From Paenibacillus xylanexedens (GTDB lineage: Bacteria > Bacillota > Bacilli > Paenibacillales > Paenibacillaceae), in assembly GCF_007676705.1 (NCBI RefSeq), contig NZ_VEBF01000002.1, positions 496,001 to 560,000 on the forward strand: 64,000 nt of DNA. The letters run 5' to 3'. The position numbers and the translations under genes are program-made. Every line of letters starts with the position of its first letter. Within the stretch, counting starts at the first letter, position 1. Below the pieces are notes generated by a model, which ran no database searches, was not told the origin of the DNA, and saw only the letters and a list, made by a program, of their open reading frames with translations. Shown in pieces: positions 21,277-30,147 of the stretch.

Positions 21277-21432
21277 CGTTCCTTTTTATAAAAGTATTCA
21301 AGCCTATTCGACTCTATCCCAAAATGGTAGTCTCTGAATGGCTTTGATATAATTCATCTATTATTAGTTCTGCAGAATACTAGGTTTACAAGTAGCTTAG
21401 CATCGATTGGTGCAGAACGAAAGGAGCATAAC

Positions 21433-22971
21433 ATGATCCCCAAGGTTGGAGATGTATATTGCGTGTACGCCGAAGAATTACAACAATATGTCGCCTGCCA
21501 GGTAACTGGACTGAAACAAACAGAAGGTAAAACTTCCGATACGCTTGCCTCAGTCCTTCAATTGGATTGGACTGGTGATCAACTGCCTAATGAAATGCAG
21601 CTTCACCAGATGAAGCCACTGATCTGTAATTTCTATTTCTGGAATGATCGAGTTGCCCATAGTTTCGTACATGCTAATGTTCCTCCACAGTATGAGCTTG
21701 CAGGCAACATCCCTCCTCTCTACACCGAGGAGACAAATACGTATAGCGGAGGCTGGCCGATCGGAGAAAGTCTCTATCGCCAGCGTGAATGGGAAGGTAT
21801 CGATGCGATCCGAAGAGCACAGTTCAAACAAGCTGCGAATGATGACGAAGAAGTCATGGTTGGCAATCGTGTAATACGGCGCAGTACGAGTACACTCCGC
21901 GATTTCAGCCCTACATCTGCGGAAGATGTAGCCGAACTCGCCAAGCTACCTTGTTTGACACATATTGAAGTGGATGGATATACGGAATCGATCTTTTCAT
22001 TTATAGAGGAGAATCCGTTCATCAATGAACTTCATATCATAAATCATGGTCAAACGATGCTGGATATCAGCAAGAGCCACCTGACCAAACTTATTGTAGA
22101 TGTCAGCGGGTTGAAGGAGTTAATTTTGAACACGAAGATGAAAAGTTTGAATTTCACAGGAGAGCTGTCTCCTGATCTTCGTATCGTGGCTCATGAAGAG
22201 GGTAAATGCATAACTCTCCATGTTCCATCCGGCCTACCACAAGTTATCGGTGTCTCGCGACTTGCAGGTCTGTATATCAGAGAAATCACGGAACTCAATC
22301 TGGGGCCACTTGTGCTGTTCTATCCTGAGCTTTCAGAATTACGATTGTGGGGTAAACCCGGCAACGTATCCCATATAGAATCGATTCAGCATTTGGCAAA
22401 TTTGCAAACCTTCACTACATATGACCTGTTCGGTTTCAATGGTGAACAATTCCCTGATCCAGAGCAACTTCCAAAATTGGCTACGCTGTGGCTAACCAGC
22501 CTGCCTGCCGATGCAGCCAAATCGATCAAAACCAGATATAAAAAATTCGCTGCTGCCGGACTTGATATGGAAATCACCAAACCACGCAAACCGGAATGGC
22601 TTGCGGAGAACCTGAACAATCCATTTCGGGATTGGGATGGGCGGGACCACATCAAGGCAGCACACGCGAAAAAAGCAGCTCAATTGTACAAGCAGTGCTT
22701 AAAGGAAATCCGTCAATTAAGTCAAGTTTCCATGGATCAGGAGTCTCTACAAAAACAACTCGTCTCCATGGTTGAGAACTACACACAGACCTTCAACAAG
22801 TTGGATGCCAAGTCCGGCTTTATTGAAACTGTTGAGCGTGAAGAGATATATGTGGTTCTAACGGAGTTGTTGGATCAGTTGCAGCATAATTTGGAACTGC
22901 GTCAAAATGATTCGATTAAGGTTAATCACGAGGAATTATATGGGGTATTTGATCGTTTGAGGGATTTTTGA
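21433..22971 (+). CDS. Large LRR-like protein of unknown function
   Basis: This 512-residue soluble protein starts with a beta-rich domain (MIPKVGDVYCVYAEELQQYV, possibly a small barrel, to about residue 110). An irregular leucine-rich repeat section follows (about 165-375; LPCLTHIEVDGY, FINELHIINHG, LKELILNTKMKSLNF, YPELSELRLWGK, LPKLATLWLTSL), then a helical C-terminus (about 395-512). It resembles uncharacterised Paenibacillus LRR proteins that tend to sit near polymorphic immunity genes. Ribosome binding site AAAGGAG is 6 nt from ATG. Confidence 0.75.
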   Translation: MIPKVGDVYCVYAEELQQYVACQVTGLKQTEGKTSDTLASVLQLDWTGDQLPNEMQLHQMKPLICNFYFWNDRVAHSFVHANVPPQYELAGNIPPLYTEETNTYSGGWPIGESLYRQREWEGIDAIRRAQFKQAANDDEEVMVGNRVIRRSTSTLRDFSPTSAEDVAELAKLPCLTHIEVDGYTESIFSFIEENPFINELHIINHGQTMLDISKSHLTKLIVDVSGLKELILNTKMKSLNFTGELSPDLRIVAHEEGKCITLHVPSGLPQVIGVSRLAGLYIREITELNLGPLVLFYPELSELRLWGKPGNVSHIESIQHLANLQTFTTYDLFGFNGEQFPDPEQLPKLATLWLTSLPADAAKSIKTRYKKFAAAGLDMEITKPRKPEWLAENLNNPFRDWDGRDHIKAAHAKKAAQLYKQCLKEIRQLSQVSMDQESLQKQLVSMVENYTQTFNKLDAKSGFIETVEREEIYVVLTELLDQLQHNLELRQNDSIKVNHEELYGVFDRLRDF

Positions 22972-23098
22972 TTACAGGTTAAGATTCGTTCAGTCGCTAG
23001 AACGGCGATAATTCACAAAAAAACAACTGTTTACGCATAGAGGGTCCTGTGGACTGACCCCGTAACGTAAGACAAATCAAAACACCTTCAAGAGAATG

Positions 23099-23400
23099 AC
23101 CATAAAACGTATTCAAAAACTGTACCATCGTTGTAAAATAATCGGGCGATCCCAATGATCCCGCGCCAGCTTCAATTGTTTACGTTTCATATCATAACGT
23201 TCGCCATCTTCATCGTCTTGTCTTTCATCATCCTGGTTATCTCCACATTGGAATGGTGTTCCAGAATCATGCCTTCCTCATCATTGTCCCCCAGCAAAAT
23301 ACGGCGGATCTCCGCAGCATTCTGTTGGATTATGGTTGTGAACGGTACAATGTAAATAATGCGTTGCTTTCTGTGTTCCAGCGCATGTCTTAGCGCATAT
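23099..23400 (-). pseudogene. Cas3 helicase remnant (type I CRISPR), frameshifted
   Basis: On the minus strand the three frames together spell a stretch of a Cas3 helicase core. It begins YALRHALEHRKQ then RIIYIVPFTTIIQQNA and ILEHHSNVE in one frame. It continues after a 1-nt shift with an acidic loop and LKLARDHWDRPII, then shifts again to TTMVQFLNTFYG. These are the motif Ia/Ib-type blocks around helicase motifs of Cas3. The HD nuclease, Walker A, DEAQ and C-terminal helicase lobes are absent. No other cas genes or repeats are visible. Confidence 0.75.
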
Positions 23401-23486
23401 GCTAATAGTTATTAAAGCCTTTTTCATACAGTTATACCCTCCATAGTTGTAACTTCTAGAATTATAACGGATCGGGTACAGGTATT

Positions 23487-23586
23487 GTTACGCTATCCTG
23501 CCCGTTAGTTGAACAAAAGCAGCCGATCGTGTTGATCAGCTGCTTTCTTTGTTTTAAAACGCTATCGTTTCCCGTTAGTTCAATGA
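23487..23586 (+). repeat. Hairpin-bearing dispersed repeat, copy A (full)
   Basis: Arm GTTACGCTATCCTGCCCGTT, then AGTTGAACAAAAGCAGC, a hairpin (AAAGCAGC-GATC with GATCAGCTGCTTT), TTTGTTTT, and a second arm ACGCTATCGTTTCCCGTTAG. The arms are direct repeats of each other around a terminator-like hairpin. Confidence 0.75.
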
Positions 23587-23616
23587 TATCCCTGAATTAT
23601 GATATGTTTCTCTTGT

Positions 23617-24126
23617 TTAATTTGTTAAATGACCTTGATATAGCCATTGATCCCCAGTTTTCACAAAATCCATATAGATGGAAACATTTCCATCATCTAC
23701 TTTTGCCAAAAATACTTGAACCTCATTCTCACTCACTGGATCAAAACCGCGATACTCTAAGTTCCCTAAATCAATTGGTGATAAGAGAGAAACATTTTGC
23801 TTGGAATCATCATCTTGTAAAGTATACGTTTCGGCCTGATCATCCCACGCCACTTCAGGAACAGATAATGGTGCTAAGGCTTCGTAATCTTTATTATTCA
23901 TGGCGTCAATTACTCTGAATGCTGCATTCAAAGGACCTGTATTTGCTTCCATGTCCATTTCATTAGAAGTATTCTGAGCCACTTCTAATTCAGCTTTAAG
24001 TTGCTCGTTTTCAGCTTGAAGATCCTGAATTTCCTGATTACCATGGGTAACAGGTAGATTTTCATCAGAATTATCACATGCAGCCAAAGCGAAAGCAAAA
24101 ATAAGCAACAATACAAATTTTCTCAT
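23617..24126 (-). CDS. Small lipoprotein with coiled-coil segment
   Basis: This protein of about 169 residues has a lipoprotein signal peptide with lipobox LAAC (FAFALAACDNSDE), then a short coiled coil (NQEIQDLQAENEQLKAELEV) and a globular domain of about 100 residues. That domain has the look of an NTF2/SnoaL-like fold (AAFRVIDAMNNKDYEALAPL at its start, ending DQWLYQGHLTN), but this is inferred. Of two adjacent ATGs the second (24126) sits 6 nt from AGGAGG. Function unknown; it should be anchored outside the membrane. Confidence 0.75.
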   Translation of the reverse strand: MRKFVLLLIFAFALAACDNSDENLPVTHGNQEIQDLQAENEQLKAELEVAQNTSNEMDMEANTGPLNAAFRVIDAMNNKDYEALAPLSVPEVAWDDQAETYTLQDDDSKQNVSLLSPIDLGNLEYRGFDPVSENEVQVFLAKVDDGNVSIYMDFVKTGDQWLYQGHLTN

Positions 24127-24186
24127 CATATACCTCCTTGAATACGGATGCCCTATATCTTTATAAACGAGCAATAAGGAAGTTTA

Positions 24187-24214
24187 GTTACGCTAACTTG
24201 CACGTTAGTTGAAT
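24187..24214 (+). repeat. Dispersed repeat, copy B (5' arm only)
   Basis: GTTACGCTAACTTGCACGTT and the following AGTTGAAT match the 5' arm of copy A; the hairpin is missing. Confidence 0.6.
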
Positions 24215-24301
24215 GAATATTTTACTTATATAATTTCCAATTTCCTCTTTTCTCCTTTAAATAATCAAGTGTGGGGCTCGAGAATATCAATTACGTTCTT
24301 A

Positions 24302-24721
24302 TTATGTTGCATTAAGAATGAATTGTCCTTCTTCAGCTTTAATTTCAAAGAAGTACTTTGTATCTTTAATTAGGCCATCTAAATGCTTGCTGGTCCCAGG
24401 AGATATCTGGAATTGCTCAATGACAATGTCCCCTTTTGCATCTTTAACTCTCAATAACACGTTTCGGTCACTATTCGCATCATTAATGATGGCCTTGTCC
24501 CAGAAAATAGTATCGTATTCAATGGAGTCTTTACCATCAAATATTATAGGGTTCCATTCGTCTGTGGTGTCTTCAGCATCAATTACGGATGTTAATTTTG
24601 GCGAAAAATAATTATGAACATATCTTACATTGAGATAAATCTGATAAGAACAAACAAAAATTATTGTTACAATTAGCACTAAACCAATAAGGCCAATTAT
24701 CTTAGATTTACCATTAACCAT
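24302..24721 (-). CDS. Small membrane-anchored protein of unknown function
   Basis: The protein has 139 residues. A single N-terminal transmembrane helix (about residues 7-29: IIGLIGLVLIVTIIFVCSYQ) is followed by an extracytoplasmic beta-rich domain of about 105 residues with no recognised motif. Ribosome binding site AGGAGG precedes ATG. It has codon use and A+T content like its island neighbours, and is flanked by dispersed-repeat copies on both sides. Confidence 0.65.
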   Translation of the reverse strand: MVNGKSKIIGLIGLVLIVTIIFVCSYQIYLNVRYVHNYFSPKLTSVIDAEDTTDEWNPIIFDGKDSIEYDTIFWDKAIINDANSDRNVLLRVKDAKGDIVIEQFQISPGTSKHLDGLIKDTKYFFEIKAEEGQFILNAT

Positions 24722-24835
24722 TTCTTGATTCCTCCTTGTTAATTGTGTTGTTAAACGTAAAAGGAGTGCAATTGCTCAAGAAGTTAATTTACTTTATTTT
24801 ACTTTCTATAATACTTAGATAAAACCTTTTTCAAC

Positions 24836-24932
24836 GTAACTAAACTACCCGTTACTTGAACAAAAGCAGCCGATTCACTATGGTCGGCTGCTTCTTTGGT
24901 TTTATAGGGCTATCGTTACCCGTTAGCTTAAT
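24836..24932 (+). repeat. Dispersed repeat, copy C (full)
   Basis: CTACCCGTTACTTGAAC, hairpin AAAGCAGCCGA with TCGGCTGCTTCTTTGGTTTT, and second arm GGCTATCGTTACCCGTTAGC. The hairpin stem keeps pairing although its bases differ from copy A. Confidence 0.75.
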
Positions 24933-24952
24933 CATCACATGGATATGATACT

Positions 24953-25939
24953 CTAAATTTGAATATCACAACCGTCAAAAGGTATCCCCCTTTCAATAAG
25001 TTTAACCGCATTGTTGATTGCATTTCGTTGTTCCTCTGTAAGATGACTCTCATTACCATCCCATTTATCTAACCACCAGAAGAAAGAACAAATATTCCGA
25101 TACTCCATAAACATGGGGATTGTTTCTATCCAGTATTCTGTTAGATGACTTTCTTTACCATAACCATTTAAAAATTCATGTAAGAACATCTGAACAAACT
25201 CGTTTTTTGCAACACGCTCTTCTTTTTGCACTCCCCACCAGACGGCATGAGTGGCAGCAATCGCGATGTCTGATGAAAACCAACCATAGATACTGTCGTC
25301 AAAATCAAAGACGGTTATTTTACTGTCGTCTATAAAAAAATTATAAGGGTGGAAGTCATTATGAATCAGTCCAAATGAGTCTCTTTCCCTTGGGAGTAAC
25401 TGAATCGTCCGCTCCAGGGAGATCAATTTTTCAAGAAGTACATAGAAACTGCCTCGTTGCAGATGAGGGTTATTAATATTCCTTATACTCCAGCAATCTC
25501 TTTTAACAAGGACTTCAGATGCTGTATAAGATTTAGATAGTCGATGCATTCTGCCCATGGTTTCTCCCCAGTTACTAAATACTTTTGGTCCCCAATATTG
25601 ATCATCGTTTTTATCAAAAAAACGACCAGTAGCCGCATGAAAAGCTGTTGCAATATACAAATTATCTTCATCATAGTAAATTGCCGTTAATTGATTATCC
25701 CTTGTTTTGATTGGTAGTGATGCACGTACACCGTTCTTTACCAAATAATAAATCCAATCCACCTCAGCTTGTATCTTGTCCATGTATTCATGTGGTTTCT
25801 GAGTTAAACGTAAGATATACAACTGATCACCTTTGGTAAACTGATACACCTCATTTGTTGAGTTGCTAAGGAAGACTAACGTTTCTACATTAAATTCGAA
25901 AGAATCAGCGGCTTTTAGTAATATCTTCAAGATCGCCAT
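24953..25939 (-). CDS. APH-family phosphotransferase (aminoglycoside/choline kinase-like)
   Basis: This protein of about 328 residues has the protein-kinase-like APH fold. Visible are the catalytic loop HNDFHPYNFFIDD (Brenner-type, His-Asp-Asn) near residue 205 and the metal-binding VFDFDDSIYGW. Related proteins in Bacillales are annotated as homoserine kinase type II or spore-associated kinases; the substrate is unknown. The ATG at 25939 has GGGGGA upstream and removes a poorly supported 15-residue extension. It lies between repeat copies C and D. Confidence 0.85.
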   Translation of the reverse strand: MAILKILLKAADSFEFNVETLVFLSNSTNEVYQFTKGDQLYILRLTQKPHEYMDKIQAEVDWIYYLVKNGVRASLPIKTRDNQLTAIYYDEDNLYIATAFHAATGRFFDKNDDQYWGPKVFSNWGETMGRMHRLSKSYTASEVLVKRDCWSIRNINNPHLQRGSFYVLLEKLISLERTIQLLPRERDSFGLIHNDFHPYNFFIDDSKITVFDFDDSIYGWFSSDIAIAATHAVWWGVQKEERVAKNEFVQMFLHEFLNGYGKESHLTEYWIETIPMFMEYRNICSFFWWLDKWDGNESHLTEEQRNAINNAVKLIERGIPFDGCDIQI

Positions 25940-26170
25940 TAAGAATCCCCCTATCTTTAGAGTCTCCCGGCCAGGTATAACCAAACAATAGATGAAATTT
26001 CTAGAAAAATATAGACTTATCTTTTCTCTAGGTATAAACTCATAATTAGATTAAGTGTTATTTTATCTTCTGCTATTTGATAGTCATATTCTGTGGTAAA
26101 GATAGACATAGAACTTCAAAAAAAATTTAAAAAGCGACCATTAAAAGAGGGACGCTTTAATTTCATAATT

Positions 26171-26257
26171 CTGCCCGTTAGCACAACAAAAGCAGCCGGT
26201 CACATTGATCTGCTGCTTTCTTTGTATTATTACGCTATCATTTCCCGTTAGCTTAAT
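26171..26257 (+). repeat. Dispersed repeat, copy D (nearly full)
   Basis: CTGCCCGTTAGCACAAC, hairpin AAAGCAGCCGGTCA...TGATCTGCTGCTTT, TTTGTATTATTACGCTATCA and CCCGTTAGCTTAAT. The first few bases of the 5' arm are missing or diverged. Confidence 0.75.
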
Positions 26258-26327
26258 CTTGACAATAGATCTTTTCCTTTAAAACGACCTCTCTTAAGCT
26301 GTAGGGTTCCATAGGATAGCAGTGGAT

Positions 26328-27098
26328 TTAATCTTGACCTTCTTCAAATAACTCTCTGAGCATCCTATCCTTGTTATTCACAAACTCTTTCATAATCATA
26401 AAATGGTCGGTTTCTTCCAATACTTGGACCTCGATACCATCCGGCTTTAAATTGTAAATAATTGAATCTGGGTATGCCATAAGGATTGGAGAATGGGTCG
26501 CAATAATAAATTGAGAGTTTTGCAAAACAAGTTCATGGATTCGTGTCAGCATCGCCATTTGGCGAAGGGGAGACAATGCAGCCTCAGGCTCATCCAGTAT
26601 ATATAATCCATTCTCCCCGAACCGATGAATGAAAGTGGAAAAGAACGACTCTCCGTGCGATTGCTCATGCAAGGACTTGCCACCGTACGAATCTTTAATA
26701 GGGCGAATAGGGCGACCAAATGAAGGTTGGCTGTCCAACTCATCGATCGTGGTGGCTAAATTATAATAACTTTCTGCCCTGAAGAAGAAGCCATCCCTCG
26801 GGCGTCGCGGACCTCTGATCAATTGTATATATTCATATAAGCTCGAGTGGGTAGCCTGGGTTGAGAAGGAAAAGTTGATTGTCCCACCCTCCGGGTTAAA
26901 TCCCCATGCAACAGCAATGGACTCCATCAGTGTTGATTTGCCCATCCCATTTTCACCTACGATATAGGTTACCTTGGGGTGGAATTCAAGAGTATTTAGA
27001 CTTCGAATGACTGCCAAATTAAAGGGGTAAAGATTATAAGTGGGTACTTGGTGCCTCTTGAGCTGAATTTGTCGTAAATAGGAATGCTGTACATTCAA
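26328..27098 (-). CDS. Stand-alone SMC/RecF-like AAA ATPase
   Basis: This protein of about 256 residues is a single ABC-type ATPase head. It has Walker A GENGMGKST, a Q-loop region, signature-like SHGESFFSTF, Walker B LYILDEPEAALSP and the H-loop ATHSPILMAYPD. There is no coiled coil and no TOPRIM domain, so it is neither a full SMC nor an OLD nuclease. Such predicted ATPases are found alone or as parts of defence modules; no partner is obvious here. The TTG start at 27098 is preferred because GGGGGA lies 6 nt before it. The longer ATG reading to 27161 lacks a good site. Confidence 0.85.
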   Translation of the reverse strand: MNVQHSYLRQIQLKRHQVPTYNLYPFNLAVIRSLNTLEFHPKVTYIVGENGMGKSTLMESIAVAWGFNPEGGTINFSFSTQATHSSLYEYIQLIRGPRRPRDGFFFRAESYYNLATTIDELDSQPSFGRPIRPIKDSYGGKSLHEQSHGESFFSTFIHRFGENGLYILDEPEAALSPLRQMAMLTRIHELVLQNSQFIIATHSPILMAYPDSIIYNLKPDGIEVQVLEETDHFMIMKEFVNNKDRMLRELFEEGQD

Positions 27099-27557
27099 TA
27101 TAGTTCCCCCTTTTAAGCCTTTAATCATTATCCTTACCTTTGTTGGCCGACACTGACTCATGTCGCACCCTTTAGTTTACTCCATCAATCAAATAATACC
27201 ACATACCGAAACTACCCTGCCCGTTATCATAACAAGTATCGCCTATCTAACATAGTTCTCTACCGTCCTCCCCATTTCTTAGTTATTCATTGATTCTTAA
27301 GAACTATAATATGTGATACTATATTCCTAATCCTACCAGTGTTAGATGGATATCATTAAATAAATGATGAAAGCTAAACATTTTCTGAATTGTGAGGTGA
27401 ATTATCAGAGTAACAAGCTAGGTACTAAACATTGCTAGTACATAGAGTATGTTTTTGGGAGGCCGCTCTCAAAAATTAGCGGTAATTAAGTATGAATAGA
27501 ACATACTGTGTAAGGGTTTTGTAGAACTTGAAGAACGAATTGATTTGAGGAGGAAAT
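27099..27557. other. 459-nt gene-free stretch with partial repeat copy E
   Basis: This A+T-rich divergent intergenic region holds a short repeat match (AACTACCCTGCCCGTTATCA and neighbours, 27209-27236), corresponding to the 5' arm of the dispersed element. The rest probably carries the promoters of the ATPase and M28 genes. No clear box or small gene was seen. Confidence 0.5.
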
Positions 27558-28745
27558 ATGAAAAATATTTTAAAGGTTCAGGGTATTCTATTGGCTATTC
27601 TGCTGGTTATTGTGGTTCCTGAAAATGCATTGGCTTCAGGCTCTTCTTCCATCGCAACAAATGCACAAACATATCTAGAGTACATGGGTGAACACCTTAA
27701 AGACAGTTCAGCCTCTCCTACAGATAATTCTTTAGGAAATGGTAAAGTTCATGGACAGACAAAACGATGGATTAGGAGCACGCTAAGAGAAATTGGCGTA
27801 GACTCTCGATATATTTATGAGCAGAATTTCAACACAAAAACAGATACTACTAGCACTATTACAGGGACATACAGACAAAGTATCTATTTTAAAGGCTCGA
27901 ATATTGAAGTAACACTGAAAGGGAAAGATCCTAGCAAACAAATCATTGTTAGTGCCCATTATGACGGATCAGGCTATTCGAATAACGCTTCGGGGGTAGC
28001 ATTAATGCTCGCTCAAATCAAGGAGCTAGTAGACAAGAAACTTCCTCACACAGTTAAATTGCCGTATACCGTAAAATTTGTTTTTTTTGACATTGAGCGA
28101 TTCGATAAAGGATCAGAGTACTATGCAAAGAAAATGACTGCAGCAGAAAAGAAGAATACTCTTTTCATACTCAATATCGACAATATCGCACGTGGTGATT
28201 ACCCTAATGTTTATGGAGGCATAACTGATCCAAATAATAACTCCGTTGTACATACAGAAGCTTATAAATTAGCCGTTTCCAAAGCCTTAGAATTGGGGAT
28301 TAATGTATTCGACACCGAGGCACTAGATGGATATTACAACACACATGGCAAAGGTCCCGAAATTAGCGAAAATACAATATATACCAACCCATGGACAAGC
28401 TCAAATCCTTCTCCGGGCGTAAAGTATTCTGCACTTTCTCCTTCAAATGAAATAAGTAGAAGTCATATGCTTTTTGTAGAAGCAGGGATACCTTATGCAA
28501 GTTTCCAAGCCTCGAACTGGTTTGCAAAAAGCATTGATGGTACTTTATTTGAAGCTGAAAATGATGGTTTAATATCTTTCGTTAAGCGAGATTTCTACAT
28601 TGCAGGAGGGAAAGAGCATGATACGATGAAAATTCTGGAAGCTTATTTTCCAGGACGTTCATTGGCACATTACAATGTGTACGGACCATTGTTGAACAAA
28701 ATGCTGATGGAGCCAGACATCAAAACACTCCGACCAGGTCAATAA
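27558..28745 (+). CDS. Secreted M28-family peptidase homologue with altered metal site
   Basis: This 395-residue protein has a signal peptide (hydrophobic residues 8-25, cleavage near NALASG). The peptidase M28 fold is recognisable from IVSAHYDGSGYSNNASGVAL, VKFVFFDIERFDKGSEYYAK, NIDNIARGD and SHMLFVEAGIPYASF. In active M28 aminopeptidases the block reads DNASG and then two Glu; here the bridging Asp is Asn (NNASG) and the second Glu is Arg (IER). The first His, third Asp and last His remain. It may be inactive, bind one metal, or have a shifted role. Ribosome binding site GAGGAGG. Confidence 0.85.
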   Translation: MKNILKVQGILLAILLVIVVPENALASGSSSIATNAQTYLEYMGEHLKDSSASPTDNSLGNGKVHGQTKRWIRSTLREIGVDSRYIYEQNFNTKTDTTSTITGTYRQSIYFKGSNIEVTLKGKDPSKQIIVSAHYDGSGYSNNASGVALMLAQIKELVDKKLPHTVKLPYTVKFVFFDIERFDKGSEYYAKKMTAAEKKNTLFILNIDNIARGDYPNVYGGITDPNNNSVVHTEAYKLAVSKALELGINVFDTEALDGYYNTHGKGPEISENTIYTNPWTSSNPSPGVKYSALSPSNEISRSHMLFVEAGIPYASFQASNWFAKSIDGTLFEAENDGLISFVKRDFYIAGGKEHDTMKILEAYFPGRSLAHYNVYGPLLNKMLMEPDIKTLRPGQ

Positions 28746-28759
28746 AAGTACTCTACATC

Positions 28760-28828
28760 AAAAACAGTTACAGGGAGCTATGATTCCGAATTGTTCGGAG
28801 CTTAGTTCGCCTGTAACTGTTTTTTGAT
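28760..28828 (+). terminator. Rho-independent terminator of the M28 gene
   Basis: AAAACAGTTACAGG pairs with CCTGTAACTGTTTT, followed by TTG; a second inner stem lies in the loop. It starts 15 nt after the stop. Confidence 0.8.
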
Positions 28829-29010
28829 TTATTTTTCTCGACTCTGAGGTGTAATTTTAGCCGCCAAAAATTGAACGTCATGGTCTGGATGTTCTTTTAT
28901 AAATTCCACTTCATTTCGCGTTTAAATAATCGTGGCAAACTTATGCTTCCAATAAGTCTGATCCAGCTGGACTCGGTTCGTGATAAGCTTACTTATCTGT
29001 TGCCAGCTAG
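28829..29010 (-). pseudogene. Decayed coding remnant, family unknown
   Basis: On the minus strand an open frame ends FIKEHPDHDVQFLAAKITPQ plus SREK and a stop. It is interrupted about 40 residues earlier by an in-frame stop after KHKFATII, upstream of which VQLDQTYW continues. The composition looks protein-like, but no family was recognised. Confidence 0.3.
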
Positions 29011-29060
29011 CTAAATGAAAAAGAGATCCCCGCTAACCTGCAGTCTGCCTCATACTTTTT

Positions 29061-29089
29061 GAACTAACGTTTCTCGTTAGCGTATTAAC
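29061..29089 (-). repeat. Dispersed repeat, copy F (inverted arm)
   Basis: On the minus strand AATACGCTAACGAGAAACGT then TAGTTCAAAAAG matches the 5' arm of the dispersed repeat in opposite orientation to the other copies. Confidence 0.5.
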
Positions 29090-29236
29090 TTTTAATTGCA
29101 CTGAACACATCTCATCTGGTCGCCTAGTAAACAAAAGTTATTGTTGCACATTGATGAGGCTTTCAGAGTATTATCATTGTTTTAATCGTCTACTTTTTAA
29201 ACCTATATGCAGGCATGCTGTCATGTCATAACGCTA

Positions 29237-29725
29237 TTAGAGAACGCTTATATTCTCATTTCTTATAAGAAACTGAAACCAGTCATCTTTTTCAACATCC
29301 GGAACTATTAACTCATAGTTCTTGTAGAAAACAAAATTCAAAAGAAACGTATCTAAACTTTCAAATTCTTGGAACCTGAGGTCCCCCTCATCTTTTATTA
29401 GAATTAATGAACCAGAAAACTTGTCTATAAAAAGCGGTTTATACATTACTTGTCCTATCTCAAGCCACCTATTTATAAACTCAGGGAATTCGCTTACCCT
29501 AAATTGATTATCAGGTAATTCCTCATAGGTCCAAAAATCAATCGCCCCACAGCGTGCACCATTTGTTTTTTCTAGAAATGAAATGTACTGAGTGAGGTGA
29601 ACAGAATTAAACTCAAGCTCAATACCAGAGATCCCCTCATTTAACTCACCAACTATTATCCCATTTGGATCCTCTTTCAAGCTTATCTTTAACCTGCAAA
29701 TTATATCTTTTAAATTCTTATTCAT
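29237..29725 (-). CDS. SMI1/KNR4-like (SUKH) protein
   Basis: This protein of about 162 residues has the SUKH pattern: ISFLEKTNGARCGAIDFWTY near the middle (the family's conserved F-L-x3-NG), then PEFINRWLEIG and FIDKFSGSLILI. SUKH proteins are often immunity proteins against contact-dependent or polymorphic toxins. The ATG at 29725 is chosen for a GGAG upstream; a longer frame to 29869 exists but adds a non-homologous low-quality stretch. No adjacent toxin is seen. Confidence 0.65.
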   Translation of the reverse strand: MNKNLKDIICRLKISLKEDPNGIIVGELNEGISGIELEFNSVHLTQYISFLEKTNGARCGAIDFWTYEELPDNQFRVSEFPEFINRWLEIGQVMYKPLFIDKFSGSLILIKDEGDLRFQEFESLDTFLLNFVFYKNYELIVPDVEKDDWFQFLIRNENISVL

Positions 29726-29984
29726 CTTTTGCTGCACTCCATATGTATATCTCATTAATAGACGTTGAATATTCTTAATTATATCACGATGGCTTTGATT
29801 CATTGTATTATTAGCATTTGTAGTTTGGGATAGAACAGGCTTACCCGATACACTAATCATAATAACCACAAAATTAATATTATGACTCCTTTAGAATACA
29901 TCTTCACAAGTATTCACTTCTTATACTTACTGGCTCTTTACTCTTTATGAGCTTCATCTCTTAAACCTCAACAAATAATGGTGA

Positions 29985-30058
29985 GTTACGCTAATCTTCC
30001 TGTCAGCTGAACCAAAGCAGCCGATCACATTCATCAGCTGCTTCTTTGGTTTTCCGTG
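29985..30058 (+). repeat. Dispersed repeat, copy G
   Basis: GTTACGCTAATCTTCCTGTC, then AGCTGAACCAAAGCAGCCGATC, with hairpin partner GATCAGCTGCTTCTTTGGTTTT-like (here TCATCAGCTGCTTCTTTGGT). The second arm has decayed. Confidence 0.7.
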
Positions 30059-30147
30059 ATTTTAATAACAAAAGGATCTAGGAATAACCTAAAGCAACCT
30101 TTAAAGATGTTACCATTACATTGCGGTAAATTAGTTGTTTGACTGAT

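Noticed and set aside
23155..23355. 66-residue hydrophobic plus-strand frame
   Set aside because: It is antisense to the Cas3 relic, whose protein similarity on the minus strand explains the sequence.
23360..23427. Small minus-strand ORF starting MKKALITISIC with GGAGGG upstream
   Set aside because: Its frame runs out of phase with the Cas3 similarity and encodes a Cys/His-rich peptide with no family. Likely a chance product of the decayed locus.
23487..30058. Repeat copies as a CRISPR array
   Set aside because: The units are separated by whole genes, not by equal spacers, and their hairpins vary in sequence. No regular repeat-spacer pattern exists.
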